Shown here in pieces: positions 19,586 through 27,442 of a stretch of 64,000 nucleotides of DNA. The DNA is taken from NCBI RefSeq assembly GCF_002088935.1, contig NZ_NCSS01000006.1, positions 124,001 through 188,000 on the forward strand. The letters are read 5' to 3'. The position numbers and the translations under genes are program-made. Each line of letters opens with the position of its first letter. Within the stretch, counting starts at the first letter, position 1. The notes under the pieces are model-generated. The model saw nothing but the letters and a program-made list of their open reading frames with translations. It did not search any database and was not told where the DNA came from. Source of the DNA: Henriciella litoralis (GTDB lineage Bacteria > Pseudomonadota > Alphaproteobacteria > Caulobacterales > Hyphomonadaceae).

Positions 19586-20047
19586 TCAGTTTTCGATTTC
19601 GAAGACGCCGTCAATTTCAACAGCCACGCCAAGTGGCAAGGTCGGGCAGGCGACGGCAGAACGGGCATGCCGACCATTTTCGCCAAATACTTCCACCATC
19701 AGATCAGAACAGCCATTGATGACCTGTGGGATGTCAGTGAACAGGCCATGCGCATTCACGAATCCGCCAAGTTTCACGACACGCTTGATTTTCGACAGAT
19801 CGCCGACGGCAGCCTTGCACTGGGCGAGCAGATTGATTCCGCAACGACGGGCCGCCTGTTGTGCGGCCGGCAAGTCCATCGTCTCTCCGACACGGCCGGT
19901 GATCAGGCCATCCGGCGTCGTGCTGACCTGGCCAGACACATAGAGATGCTGACCGGATATGACGAAGGGCACGTAATTGGCGACCGCTTTCATGGGTTCA
20001 GGCAGGGTGATTCCGAGTTTGACCAGATTGGCTTCGGGCGTGCTCAT
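19586..20047 (-). CDS. RidA family protein
   Basis: 153 aa. RidA proteins deaminate reactive enamine/imine intermediates from PLP enzymes such as threonine dehydratase. The conserved arginine and end motif are present (GRHARSAVACPTLPLGVAVE), with SGQVSTTPDG near the middle. This longer subgroup (about 150 aa) may have other substrates. It lies 81 bases after dinB and directly before the phosphodiesterase gene. Confidence 0.9.
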   Translation of the reverse strand: MSTPEANLVKLGITLPEPMKAVANYVPFVISGQHLYVSGQVSTTPDGLITGRVGETMDLPAAQQAARRCGINLLAQCKAAVGDLSKIKRVVKLGGFVNAHGLFTDIPQVINGCSDLMVEVFGENGRHARSAVACPTLPLGVAVEIDGVFEIEN

Positions 20048-20128
20048 GAAGGGGGGGCGCTCCAGCTTGTAAGTGACGCTACACGTCTTAGACGCACCGG
20101 CAAGCTGCGGGCAAGGTGATTGCTGGGG

Positions 20129-21403
20129 TCAATTGCGTTTTCGGTGATCAAGCCGCATGGCGCGGCCCGTCTGTACGGCGCTGGCACCGAATTTTCCGCG
20201 CGCTTTATCCACCGCTCTTTCAGCGGCCGCGCGTTTGGCGACGCCGGGATCAATCAGGTCGACATGGTCATCGCCAGCCGGGTGAAGATCAGAAATGCCA
20301 ATGCCTATTAGGCGGTAGGGTGTGCGCGAAGCCGTTTCGCGCGCCAGGACTGGCCGCATGGTGCGAAACAGGGTCTGCGCCAGCTGAGTCGGATCAGACA
20401 GTGTCACGCTGCGGGTGAGTGAGCGGAAGTCTTTTGTCTTGAGCTTGAGCGTCACGACATATCCGGCAACGCCATGCTCCTTGGCCCGCGTCGCGGTTTC
20501 CTCACAAACCGACCAGAGCCGGTCTTCCAGCAGATCTGGGTCTGAGATGTCTTCATTGAAGGTGCGCTCGGCCGAGACCGATTTGCGCTCACGGTCTGGT
20601 GAGACGCGGCGATTGTCGATGCCGTGTGCCCGGTCCCACAGGTGCTGTCCGCTTTCGCCAAAGCGGCGCATCAGATCGGTTCGGCTGCGTTGGTGCACAT
20701 CGCTGATCAGCCGCAAGCCCTCCTGGGCAAGCCGTTTGGCGAAGGCTGGTCCGACGCCGTGGATCGCATTGATTGGCATCGGCCCGAGAATCGCTTCGGC
20801 ATCTTCAGGAGCGATCACGGCAAAGCCGCGGGGCTTGTCGAGTTCGCTCGCCATCTTGGCGAGGAACCGGTTGGCTGACAGGCCGATTGAAATTGTGATT
20901 CCGACCTCCGACTCGATCTCCCGGGCGAGGGTCGCAAGAAGTGACGCCGGCGCGTGTTCATGAAGGCGCGCTGTCCCGGAGAGATCGATATAGCCTTCAT
21001 CGATACTGACCATCTGAACCAGCGGCGACAGATCCTGCAGTTTGGCCCGAATTTCTCTGGACGCTTGCGAATACTTCCGAAAATCCGGCTTGATGACGAT
21101 GGCGTCCGGGCAGGCATTCAAGGCCTTGAACATGGGCATGGCCGATCGAACACCGTTGAGCCGCGCAATATAGCAGCATGTCGCGACGACACCCCGTGTC
21201 CCGCCTCCGACGATGACGGGCTTGTCGCGCAGGTCAGGATTGTCTCGTTTTTCGATGGCGGCATAGAAGGCGTCGCAATCGATATGCGCCACCGACAGTT
21301 CCGGCAGGCGCGCGTGTGCCACGAGACGCGAACTGCCGCAATTGCTGCAGTTTGCACGATCGCTATCTATGATAGTTGAGCAGTCCCGGCACAGGCTTGG
21401 CAT
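20129..21403 (-). CDS. dinB: DNA polymerase IV (DinB) with N-terminal zinc-ribbon-like extension
   Basis: Y-family translesion polymerase of 424 aa. An N-terminal four-cysteine knuckle (C5, C8, C19, C22) precedes the polymerase at about residue 35. Catalytic motifs: HIDCDAFYAAIE, ARLNGVRSAMPMFKA, and SIDEGYIDLSG. The helix-hairpin-helix IHGVGPAFAKRL and the little-finger domain follow. A GTTC-N7-GTTC SOS box ends five bases before the start codon, so LexA control is likely. The Cys knuckle is frequent in alphaproteobacterial DinB; its role is unknown. Confidence 0.96.
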   Translation of the reverse strand: MPSLCRDCSTIIDSDRANCSNCGSSRLVAHARLPELSVAHIDCDAFYAAIEKRDNPDLRDKPVIVGGGTRGVVATCCYIARLNGVRSAMPMFKALNACPDAIVIKPDFRKYSQASREIRAKLQDLSPLVQMVSIDEGYIDLSGTARLHEHAPASLLATLAREIESEVGITISIGLSANRFLAKMASELDKPRGFAVIAPEDAEAILGPMPINAIHGVGPAFAKRLAQEGLRLISDVHQRSRTDLMRRFGESGQHLWDRAHGIDNRRVSPDRERKSVSAERTFNEDISDPDLLEDRLWSVCEETATRAKEHGVAGYVVTLKLKTKDFRSLTRSVTLSDPTQLAQTLFRTMRPVLARETASRTPYRLIGIGISDLHPAGDDHVDLIDPGVAKRAAAERAVDKARGKFGASAVQTGRAMRLDHRKRN

Positions 21404-21407
21404 GTTT

Positions 21408-21422
21408 GTTCATCTCATGTTC
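21408..21422 (-). promoter_or_regulatory. SOS (LexA) box before dinB
   Basis: The bases read GTTC, seven bases, GTTC, a perfect match to the direct-repeat LexA site known in alphaproteobacteria (GTTC-N7-GTTC). It lies 5 bases upstream of the dinB ATG on the minus strand, so it would block transcription or early elongation. dinB is a usual SOS gene, which supports the call. Confidence 0.8.
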
Positions 21423-21527
21423 CGCGCTTTCCGGCAAGTTCGCGGCGTGAATTCAAACAAAGCTTAAGACTCTATCGGGTAAGTATAAGATCGTAGAAGG
21501 TAACTGGATCCGGGTGAGACGATCGAC

Positions 21528-21920
21528 ATGACGTCAGGCGCAAGAAAAAAGGTCCTCGTTGTCGAGGACAATGAGCTGAACATGCGCCTGTTCTGCGACC
21601 TCCTCGATGCGTTTGGTTTTGACACGCTGCAATGCCGCGATGGGGCGAGGGCGGTTGAGCTTGCGCGCACGCATCAGCCGGCATTGATCGTCATGGATAT
21701 TCAGCTGCCCGAAGTTTCTGGTCTCGATATCACCCGGTGGCTCAAAGATGACGAAACAACGCGCCATATCCCGGTCCTGGCTGTGACAGCTTTCGCCATG
21801 CGCTCTGACGAGCAGCGGGTCCGCGAGGCAGGTTGCGAAGGCTATCTCTCAAAGCCGATCCAGATGCGATCGTTCCGCTCGACCGTTGAAGAGCTGACAA
21901 CCGACAGGAAAGCTGCATGA
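21528..21920 (+). CDS. divK: Single-domain response regulator DivK
   Basis: 130 aa receiver domain only. In Caulobacter DivK, phosphorylated by DivJ and dephosphorylated by PleC, controls DivL-CckA and so CtrA. Acidic pocket E13-D14, phospho-acceptor D57 (VMDIQLP), the TAF threonine and K near SKPI are present. It overlaps pleD by ATGA, the classic alphaproteobacterial divK-pleD pair. The role is taken from the family; the sequence shows a complete receiver. Confidence 0.93.
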   Translation: MTSGARKKVLVVEDNELNMRLFCDLLDAFGFDTLQCRDGARAVELARTHQPALIVMDIQLPEVSGLDITRWLKDDETTRHIPVLAVTAFAMRSDEQRVREAGCEGYLSKPIQMRSFRSTVEELTTDRKAA

Positions 21921-23287
21921 GTGCGCGTATCCTTGTGGTCGATGACATCCTCGCCAACCGGCGTTTGATGAAGGCGAAGCTTGAGGCGAAGTATTATTCG
22001 GTGCTGCTGGCTGAAAACGGCCATCAGGCGCTGGAGATGGCCCAGAGCGAAATGCCCGACATCATCCTCCTCGATGTCATGATGCCCGGCATGGATGGAT
22101 ATGAAGTCTGCCGGCGCCTGAAAGAAAATAACGACACCGCCCACATTCCCATCGTCATGCTGACCGCGCTCAGCGAAGCATCTGACCGTGTCCGGGGGCT
22201 GAATGCCGGGGCTGATGACTTCCTGACCAAGCCGGTGGATGATTTCGCTCTGATGGCCCGCCTGAGCGCGCTCAGCAGATACAACGCCGTCACCAGTGAG
22301 CTGCGCCAGCGCGAAGCCAGCGGCGTTCGATCCGGGGCTTTCAACGATGACGAAATCGATTCGCTTCGGCGCGAGGTCAATGTGTTGGTGGTCGATACGA
22401 ACCCACACAACATCAAACGCATGCGCGGACCGCTCGAAGCAGCCGGCCACAGTGTTTTTACGCTGGAAGAGGCCGAAGAATTGCGAGCGAGGGGTGATAA
22501 GCGCCTCGATATCGTCGTTCTTGGCCTAAGCCATCAAAGTTACGACCCGCTGCGGCTCTGCGCGCATCTGCGCACAAGCGAAGCCACGCGCGCCCTGTCG
22601 ATTATTGTGTCGGTAGATCAGAACGACCGGGAAATCGCTGCACGCGCGCTGGAGCTCGGGGCGAGTGATGTGATTCAGCAGCCCATGTTCGAAGAAGAGC
22701 TACTTGCCAGGATCAACACACAGACAAAGCGCGCGCGCTATGTCGAGATTCTGCGCAACCGGGTGGACCGCGGTCTTGAACTGTCGGTGATCGACCAGCT
22801 CACGGGCCTCTACAATCGCCGCTATATGAACAATCAGCTGGCGCAATGGATGAAGCGATCGGCTGTCGGCGGGACGCCTATGTCCGTCGTCGCATGCGAT
22901 ATCGACCACTTTAAACGGGTCAATGACGAGTATGGGCATGATGCGGGCGATTTGGTCCTGCAGGAATTTGCCGAACGTCTGCTCGCGAATGTGCGCCCGA
23001 AGGACATTGTCTGCCGCCCTGGCGGCGAAGAGTTTCTTGTGATCATGCCGGAGACTACGGGTGATCTGGCGTGCAGCGCAGGTGAACGCATCCGCCGCGC
23101 AATTGCAGCCGATCCGTTCGTCGTTGATCCCCGTCAGGGCGCGATGATCGATGTCACGGTCAGCGCGGGCGTCGCAACCTTTGCGGGCGAAAACGATACG
23201 GCTGCAGATATGCTCAAACGCGCAGATGACGCGCTTTACCGGGCAAAGTCGTCTGGTCGCAACCAGGTCATGAGCATCGCCGCCTAG
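21917..23287 (+). CDS. pleD: Diguanylate cyclase response regulator PleD
   Basis: 456 aa with REC-REC-GGDEF order. REC1 (1-120) keeps D9, D10 and phospho-acceptor D53 (LLDVMMPG). REC2 (about 155-275) lacks the acceptor Asp (VVLGLSH), so it is an adaptor, as in Caulobacter PleD. The catalytic domain (about 290-456) has GGEEF and, a few residues before it, the RPKD inhibitory-site motif (R-x-x-D), so product inhibition by c-di-GMP is expected. In Caulobacter PleD drives the motile-to-stalked transition. Confidence 0.96.
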   Translation: MSARILVVDDILANRRLMKAKLEAKYYSVLLAENGHQALEMAQSEMPDIILLDVMMPGMDGYEVCRRLKENNDTAHIPIVMLTALSEASDRVRGLNAGADDFLTKPVDDFALMARLSALSRYNAVTSELRQREASGVRSGAFNDDEIDSLRREVNVLVVDTNPHNIKRMRGPLEAAGHSVFTLEEAEELRARGDKRLDIVVLGLSHQSYDPLRLCAHLRTSEATRALSIIVSVDQNDREIAARALELGASDVIQQPMFEEELLARINTQTKRARYVEILRNRVDRGLELSVIDQLTGLYNRRYMNNQLAQWMKRSAVGGTPMSVVACDIDHFKRVNDEYGHDAGDLVLQEFAERLLANVRPKDIVCRPGGEEFLVIMPETTGDLACSAGERIRRAIAADPFVVDPRQGAMIDVTVSAGVATFAGENDTAADMLKRADDALYRAKSSGRNQVMSIAA

Positions 23288-23751
23288 GCTTTTCCGGCCC
23301 GGCGTCTGTGGGCTTCTGTCACGACAAAAACGGCACAGGGCGCCTCGCGCAGCATGTCTGAACTCTCAGAGCCGACAAGCAAGCGCTTCCACCAGGCTTT
23401 CTGATGTGACCCGATAACGATCAGATCGGCATCAATTTTCTTTGCATAGCTAGCGGCGTCGCGGGATGGATTGCCGTCCAACACTGCGACGTGTGCGCCC
23501 GGGCCGTGCGTAGCTGCGAGCGCGTCCATATCCTCCTTGCGCCGCGTGGCATCTGCCTCATGAGCCTGCGCGTCGGCTTCGATGGCGCCTGCGGCATAAG
23601 GCGATTCAAACGTCGTGATGAACGGGTTTGAATCGATGGCATGCAACTCGCCATCTGGCGCTGTCATTCGTCGCGCAACGTCCATGATGAGAGGCGCAAG
23701 GCCGTCATCAATATCAATTACGGCCACAACCTTGTTGAACTCCAGTGCCAT
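23284..23751 (-). CDS. Universal stress protein (UspA family)
   Basis: 155 aa. Opening KVVAVIDIDDGLAPLI and the ATP-loop-like segment DLIVIGSHQKAWWKRLLVGSES, followed by CAVFVV, match the Usp fold; the G-x2-G-x9-G(S/T) pattern is largely kept (GSHQ...VGSES). It is convergent with pleD, with a four-base overlap of stops. The stress it answers is not readable from sequence. Confidence 0.87.
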   Translation of the reverse strand: MALEFNKVVAVIDIDDGLAPLIMDVARRMTAPDGELHAIDSNPFITTFESPYAAGAIEADAQAHEADATRRKEDMDALAATHGPGAHVAVLDGNPSRDAASYAKKIDADLIVIGSHQKAWWKRLLVGSESSDMLREAPCAVFVVTEAHRRRAGKA

Positions 23752-23831
23752 TGGAACCTCCTTAGCTTTTCAGGAATAACAACCGACCGCACCTGTTTGC
23801 TCCATAGGTAATCCTACTAGGACCAAAGAAA

Positions 23832-23858
23832 AAAGCCGGACCCTGAGGGCCCGGCTTT
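23832..23858 (-). terminator. Rho-independent terminator of rpmG
   Basis: On the minus strand an 8 bp outer stem (AAAGCCGG/CCGGCTTT) with a GC-rich inner stem is followed by a run of six T, 26 bases past the rpmG stop. The same hairpin lies downstream of nothing on the plus strand, so it serves rpmG. Confidence 0.85.
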
Positions 23859-23884
23859 CTCGAAAACTGTTTGGTAGCAAGACT

Positions 23885-24052
23885 TTACTTGATCTTGCCT
23901 TCCTTGAATTCGACATGCTTTTTGACGACAGGGTCGTACTTTTTCATCACCATCTTTTCGGTGATGTTGCGCGGGTTCTTTTTCGTGACATAGAAAAAGC
24001 CAGTCCCGGCGGTCGAGTTCAGGCGAATCTTGATTGTGGTCGGCTTGGCCAT
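23885..24052 (-). CDS. rpmG: 50S ribosomal protein L33
   Basis: 55 aa, the normal size for L33. It opens [18 protein letters not shown] and ends VEFKEGKIK, with [10 protein letters not shown] in the middle. This is the form without the zinc-binding Cys pairs. It is followed by a strong terminator and lies downstream of the NUDIX and rnr genes, a frequent alphaproteobacterial neighbourhood. Confidence 0.97.
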   Translation of the reverse strand: MAKPTTIKIRLNSTAGTGFFYVTKKNPRNITEKMVMKKYDPVVKKHVEFKEGKIK

Positions 24053-24148
24053 GACGGGTGCTCTTTACAGATGTTCTTTGAATTCGAAGGGCGCTTAATG
24101 AAGGTCGTGCCTGCCAAAGTCAAGCACTGCAACACATTCAGCTGAAGT

Positions 24149-24877
24149 CTAAATGCGGTCCTGCAAATGACCGCCCGGCGTCCAGCGCAGGAATGGTGGA
24201 TCAAGCGATTCCGGATCGCCCGCTTTCAGGCGCTCATCAATCTCGCCGATCATGAAGCGTGTGACGTTGGGCAGGTCGAGCCCCATGGCATCTTTCAGCG
24301 TGACCCATTGCAGATCATGGAGCTCCGCGCCGTCGACTGCCGGGCGCTCGTCAATCAGGACGTCTTCTGCCTCAGCCATGAAAAAGCGAGCATCGAAACG
24401 CTTTGGCCGGTAGGGCGGGGTAATGGCGCGGCCGATGAATGTCAGATTTTCGAGGCATGGCGCAGCGCCCTGAGCGGCATACTTTGCCCAGTCGGGGGCG
24501 GGTTGGCCTGGAAACTCTGCAGAGCGGCCAGCGATCAGCCCAGTTTCCTCAAACATCTCACGAATGGCCGTCATCCCGAAAGCGCGCGGCTTGCGGCGCG
24601 TCTTGTGGACCAGCTTGGCTTCGACGGTGGGGCGGAACTCACTGAGGCTCGGAACACGCCCATCAGCGGTGTCTACACGGCCGCCAGGAAAGACGTATTT
24701 ATCCGGCATGAAGGTGTGGCGACCGGAGCGTTTGCCCATGAGCAGGCGCGGCTGGGCCTGATCGCGCCGGACGAGGATAAGGGTGGCGGCGTCTTTGGGG
24801 CGGGGCGTCGGGCGATCCTTCTGGATAACGTCGCCGTCGCCTTCCTTGTCGTAAGCGGTGCCGAGTTTGACAGGCAT
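24149..24877 (-). CDS. NUDIX hydrolase
   Basis: 242 aa. Nudix-box region: the pattern G-x5-E-x7-R-E-x2-E-E-x-G-x appears around AFGMTAIREMFEETGLIAG. The opening part (LILVRRDQAQPRLLMGKRS) and FPGGRVDTAD fit. Substrate is unknown. The ATG overlaps the rnr stop by one base (TGATG), so the two are translated together. Confidence 0.9.
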   Translation of the reverse strand: MPVKLGTAYDKEGDGDVIQKDRPTPRPKDAATLILVRRDQAQPRLLMGKRSGRHTFMPDKYVFPGGRVDTADGRVPSLSEFRPTVEAKLVHKTRRKPRAFGMTAIREMFEETGLIAGRSAEFPGQPAPDWAKYAAQGAAPCLENLTFIGRAITPPYRPKRFDARFFMAEAEDVLIDERPAVDGAELHDLQWVTLKDAMGLDLPNVTRFMIGEIDERLKAGDPESLDPPFLRWTPGGHLQDRI

Positions 24878-27129
24878 CAGCGCTTTCCTCCCTTATTCTT
24901 GCCTTTCCCCTTATGACGGGACTTGCCCGTACGAATGCCACGTGGGCGCCCGGGTTTGCCAGCCCTGCCGCTGCGCGAAGCCGGAACTTTCTGTCCGGGA
25001 CGCTTCGGCTTCGGGTCGGAGATAACGTTCAATAACAGGCCGCCTTGAAGCGGTGTAACTTCCGCCAGTTCAACGCGAACGATCTGGCCCATTTCAAACC
25101 GCTTGCCTGATCCACGCGCGATCAGCGACATGGAGGCCTCGTCGTACACCCAGAAGTCACTGGAGAGTTTTGAGATCGGCGCAAACCCGTCTGCACCTGT
25201 CCCGGCAAGTCTGATGAAGAGGCCGGCTGTCGTGACGCCTGTGATCCGTCCCTCGAACTCTGCACCGACCTTGTCGGACAGATAGAGCGCGAGATAACGG
25301 TCGGTCGCCTCACGTTCGGCGGCCATGGAGCGGCGCTCGGTCGAGACCAGATGGCTCGCAAGATCTTCAAGGCCTGCGGCCATTTCCTTGGTCAGCCCGT
25401 CATCACCGAGGCCCAGCGACGAGATCAGTGCGCGGTGAACGACAAGGTCGCTGTAGCGACGGATCGGCGAGGTAAAGTGCGCATATCGCAGGAGGTTCAG
25501 ACCGAAGTGGCCATTATTCTCTGATGCATAGACGGCCTGGGCCTGCGAGCGCAGGACAACTTCCGAAATCGTGCCAGCATGTTCGGTATCAATTGCATCC
25601 GCCAGAAGGCGGTTGAACCGGCCTGTCTGTGGTTTCTCGCCAAGCGGCCATTTGATGTCGAGCGTTTGCAGGAAGTCAGCGAGCGCGGCAAGCTTGGCAT
25701 CCGATGGCTGATCGTGGACGCGGTAGAGCAGGGGCGAGCCTTCCTTCTCCAGCGTCTCGGCTGCAGCGACGTTCGCCTGGATCATGAATTCTTCGATCAG
25801 CTTGTGCGCGTCGAAGCGTTCTTTCTCGATGATCCCGGCGACCTTGCCATCCTCGCCGATCTCGACGCGCTTTTCCGGCAGGTCGAGTTCCAGAGGCGCG
25901 CGTTTTGCCCGCGCCTTGCCCAAAGCGGCGTAGGCGCCCCAGAGCGGCTTCAGGACAGGCTCAAGGAAAGCTTCGCCCTTGCCTCCGGGCTTACCGTCGA
26001 TCGCGGCCTGAGCCTCCTCATAGGAGAGTTTAGCAGCAGACTTCATCGTGCCGCGGATAAAGCGGTGCTTTCGCTTCGTGCCCGATTTGTCGAAGATCAT
26101 TTCCACGGCCATGCACGGACGGTCTTCAAGCTCGACGAGCGAACAGGCGTCAGCCGACAGCTCAAAGGGCAGCATCGGCACGACACGGTCGGGGAAATAG
26201 GTTGAGTTGCCACGCTTCTGCGCTTCGCGGTCGAGCGCGGTGCCAGGGCGGACATAGGCGGCAACGTCGGCAATCGCGACGATCACCTTCCAGCCGTCTT
26301 TCAGCTCTTCGGCATAGACCGCATCATCATGATCGCGGGCATCGTGGGGGTCGATGGTGATCAGCGGGATGCCGGTCAGGTCTTCGCGCTTGGCTGGAAG
26401 TGGTTTGATCGATTTGGCTTCGTTGAGAACGTCTGCCGGGAATTCGACCGGAATATCGTGCGCATGGATCGCCAGCAGCGATGCAGCACGTGGATCATCG
26501 ATCCGGCCGAGCACTTCGGTGACGATGCCAAAGGCGGGGCCGTTTGGCTTGCCGGGCTTCGGCATGGCCGTGACGAGGTCATTATCTTCTGCGCCATTGC
26601 GGTCAGCTTCACTGATCAGCAGGGAGCGCTTGTCACGTCTGTTCGCCGGAACGATCCGTCCACCGCGCGGCGTACGCTCATAGCGCCCGGTCATTGGCTG
26701 TTCTTCATCACGCTTTTCAAACAGCTTGATCAGCTTTGCGCGATATTCGCCGCCGGTTTCCTTGACGCTTGCGAGGCCTCGGTCTCCCACGCCCGGCGCA
26801 GGACCGCGGTTTTTGCCCTGATAGCCAGTAAAGTGTATGGGAGGGCCGAATGTCCCTTCCTTACCAACGGCGCGGGCAACAAGGTCGCCATTTTCGTCAA
26901 TGGCTTCAAACTCAATGACGCCGGTTGGCGGCGGTGTGTCGGCCTTTGCCCAGGCGCGTTTGCCGGTCCGCTCCAGCGTCCCGTCGGCTTCCAGCTCTTT
27001 CAGGATTTGGCGCAGGGCCTGTCGCTCGCGGCCTTTAACGTGAAGGCCACGGGCGATCTCCTGCTTTGTTGTCAGGTTTGGATTTTTGTCGATGAAGTCG
27101 AGAACAGTCTCGCGGTCGGGAAAACTCAT
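24877..27129 (-). CDS. rnr: Ribonuclease R
   Basis: 3'-5' exoribonuclease of 750 aa. Order seen: N-terminal winged helix (about 1-65), cold-shock domains, the RNB catalytic core with DPHDARDHDDAVY (about residue 275), RYAHFTSPIRRYSDL, an S1 domain near residues 640-720, and a Lys/Arg/Gly-rich C-terminal tail. It degrades structured RNA. The NUDIX gene is coupled downstream; a 44-aa membrane protein gene precedes it. Confidence 0.97.
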   Translation of the reverse strand: MSFPDRETVLDFIDKNPNLTTKQEIARGLHVKGRERQALRQILKELEADGTLERTGKRAWAKADTPPPTGVIEFEAIDENGDLVARAVGKEGTFGPPIHFTGYQGKNRGPAPGVGDRGLASVKETGGEYRAKLIKLFEKRDEEQPMTGRYERTPRGGRIVPANRRDKRSLLISEADRNGAEDNDLVTAMPKPGKPNGPAFGIVTEVLGRIDDPRAASLLAIHAHDIPVEFPADVLNEAKSIKPLPAKREDLTGIPLITIDPHDARDHDDAVYAEELKDGWKVIVAIADVAAYVRPGTALDREAQKRGNSTYFPDRVVPMLPFELSADACSLVELEDRPCMAVEMIFDKSGTKRKHRFIRGTMKSAAKLSYEEAQAAIDGKPGGKGEAFLEPVLKPLWGAYAALGKARAKRAPLELDLPEKRVEIGEDGKVAGIIEKERFDAHKLIEEFMIQANVAAAETLEKEGSPLLYRVHDQPSDAKLAALADFLQTLDIKWPLGEKPQTGRFNRLLADAIDTEHAGTISEVVLRSQAQAVYASENNGHFGLNLLRYAHFTSPIRRYSDLVVHRALISSLGLGDDGLTKEMAAGLEDLASHLVSTERRSMAAEREATDRYLALYLSDKVGAEFEGRITGVTTAGLFIRLAGTGADGFAPISKLSSDFWVYDEASMSLIARGSGKRFEMGQIVRVELAEVTPLQGGLLLNVISDPKPKRPGQKVPASRSGRAGKPGRPRGIRTGKSRHKGKGKNKGGKR

Positions 27130-27195
27130 GTTTTCGATATAGTGGATTCTGTTCCCGTTTGCTCGAATTCATTCAGATGCGCCGGGAAAGCCATA

Positions 27196-27330
27196 TCAGC
27201 CTGACAGCACCCCGAACAGCAATCCGATGGCAACAATGGCTGCAACCACCGAAATGATAAGCACCCACCGCATTCCAAATCCGGTTTCGCCCTGACGGGC
27301 TTCTTCTTTGTCGAGTTTCGGGTCAGTCAT
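27196..27330 (-). CDS. Small single-pass membrane protein
   Basis: 44 aa, not recognised. It opens with a charged stretch (MTDPKLDKEEARQG), then one hydrophobic helix (WVLIISVVVAAIVAIGLLFGV) and ends at TGA. Located between topA and rnr on the same strand. Its place and hydrophobic helix with a charged N-terminus make it a plausible real gene; evidence for translation is only positional. Confidence 0.55.
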   Translation of the reverse strand: MTDPKLDKEEARQGETGFGMRWVLIISVVAAIVAIGLLFGVLSG

Positions 27331-27442
27331 CCGTATTCCTTTCGCGTGCTGGGCGACAGGTTATTCAACCGGTCGCAGCTATTATGTATCCAACGCGTGA
27401 ACTGGAACGATTGTTTCGAAAGTAAAGCACCAATCTCGATAC

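Noticed and set aside
20204..20214. TTATCCACC resembling a DnaA box
   Set aside because: A single near-match inside the dinB coding sequence, no cluster of boxes or AT-rich region nearby, so not an origin.
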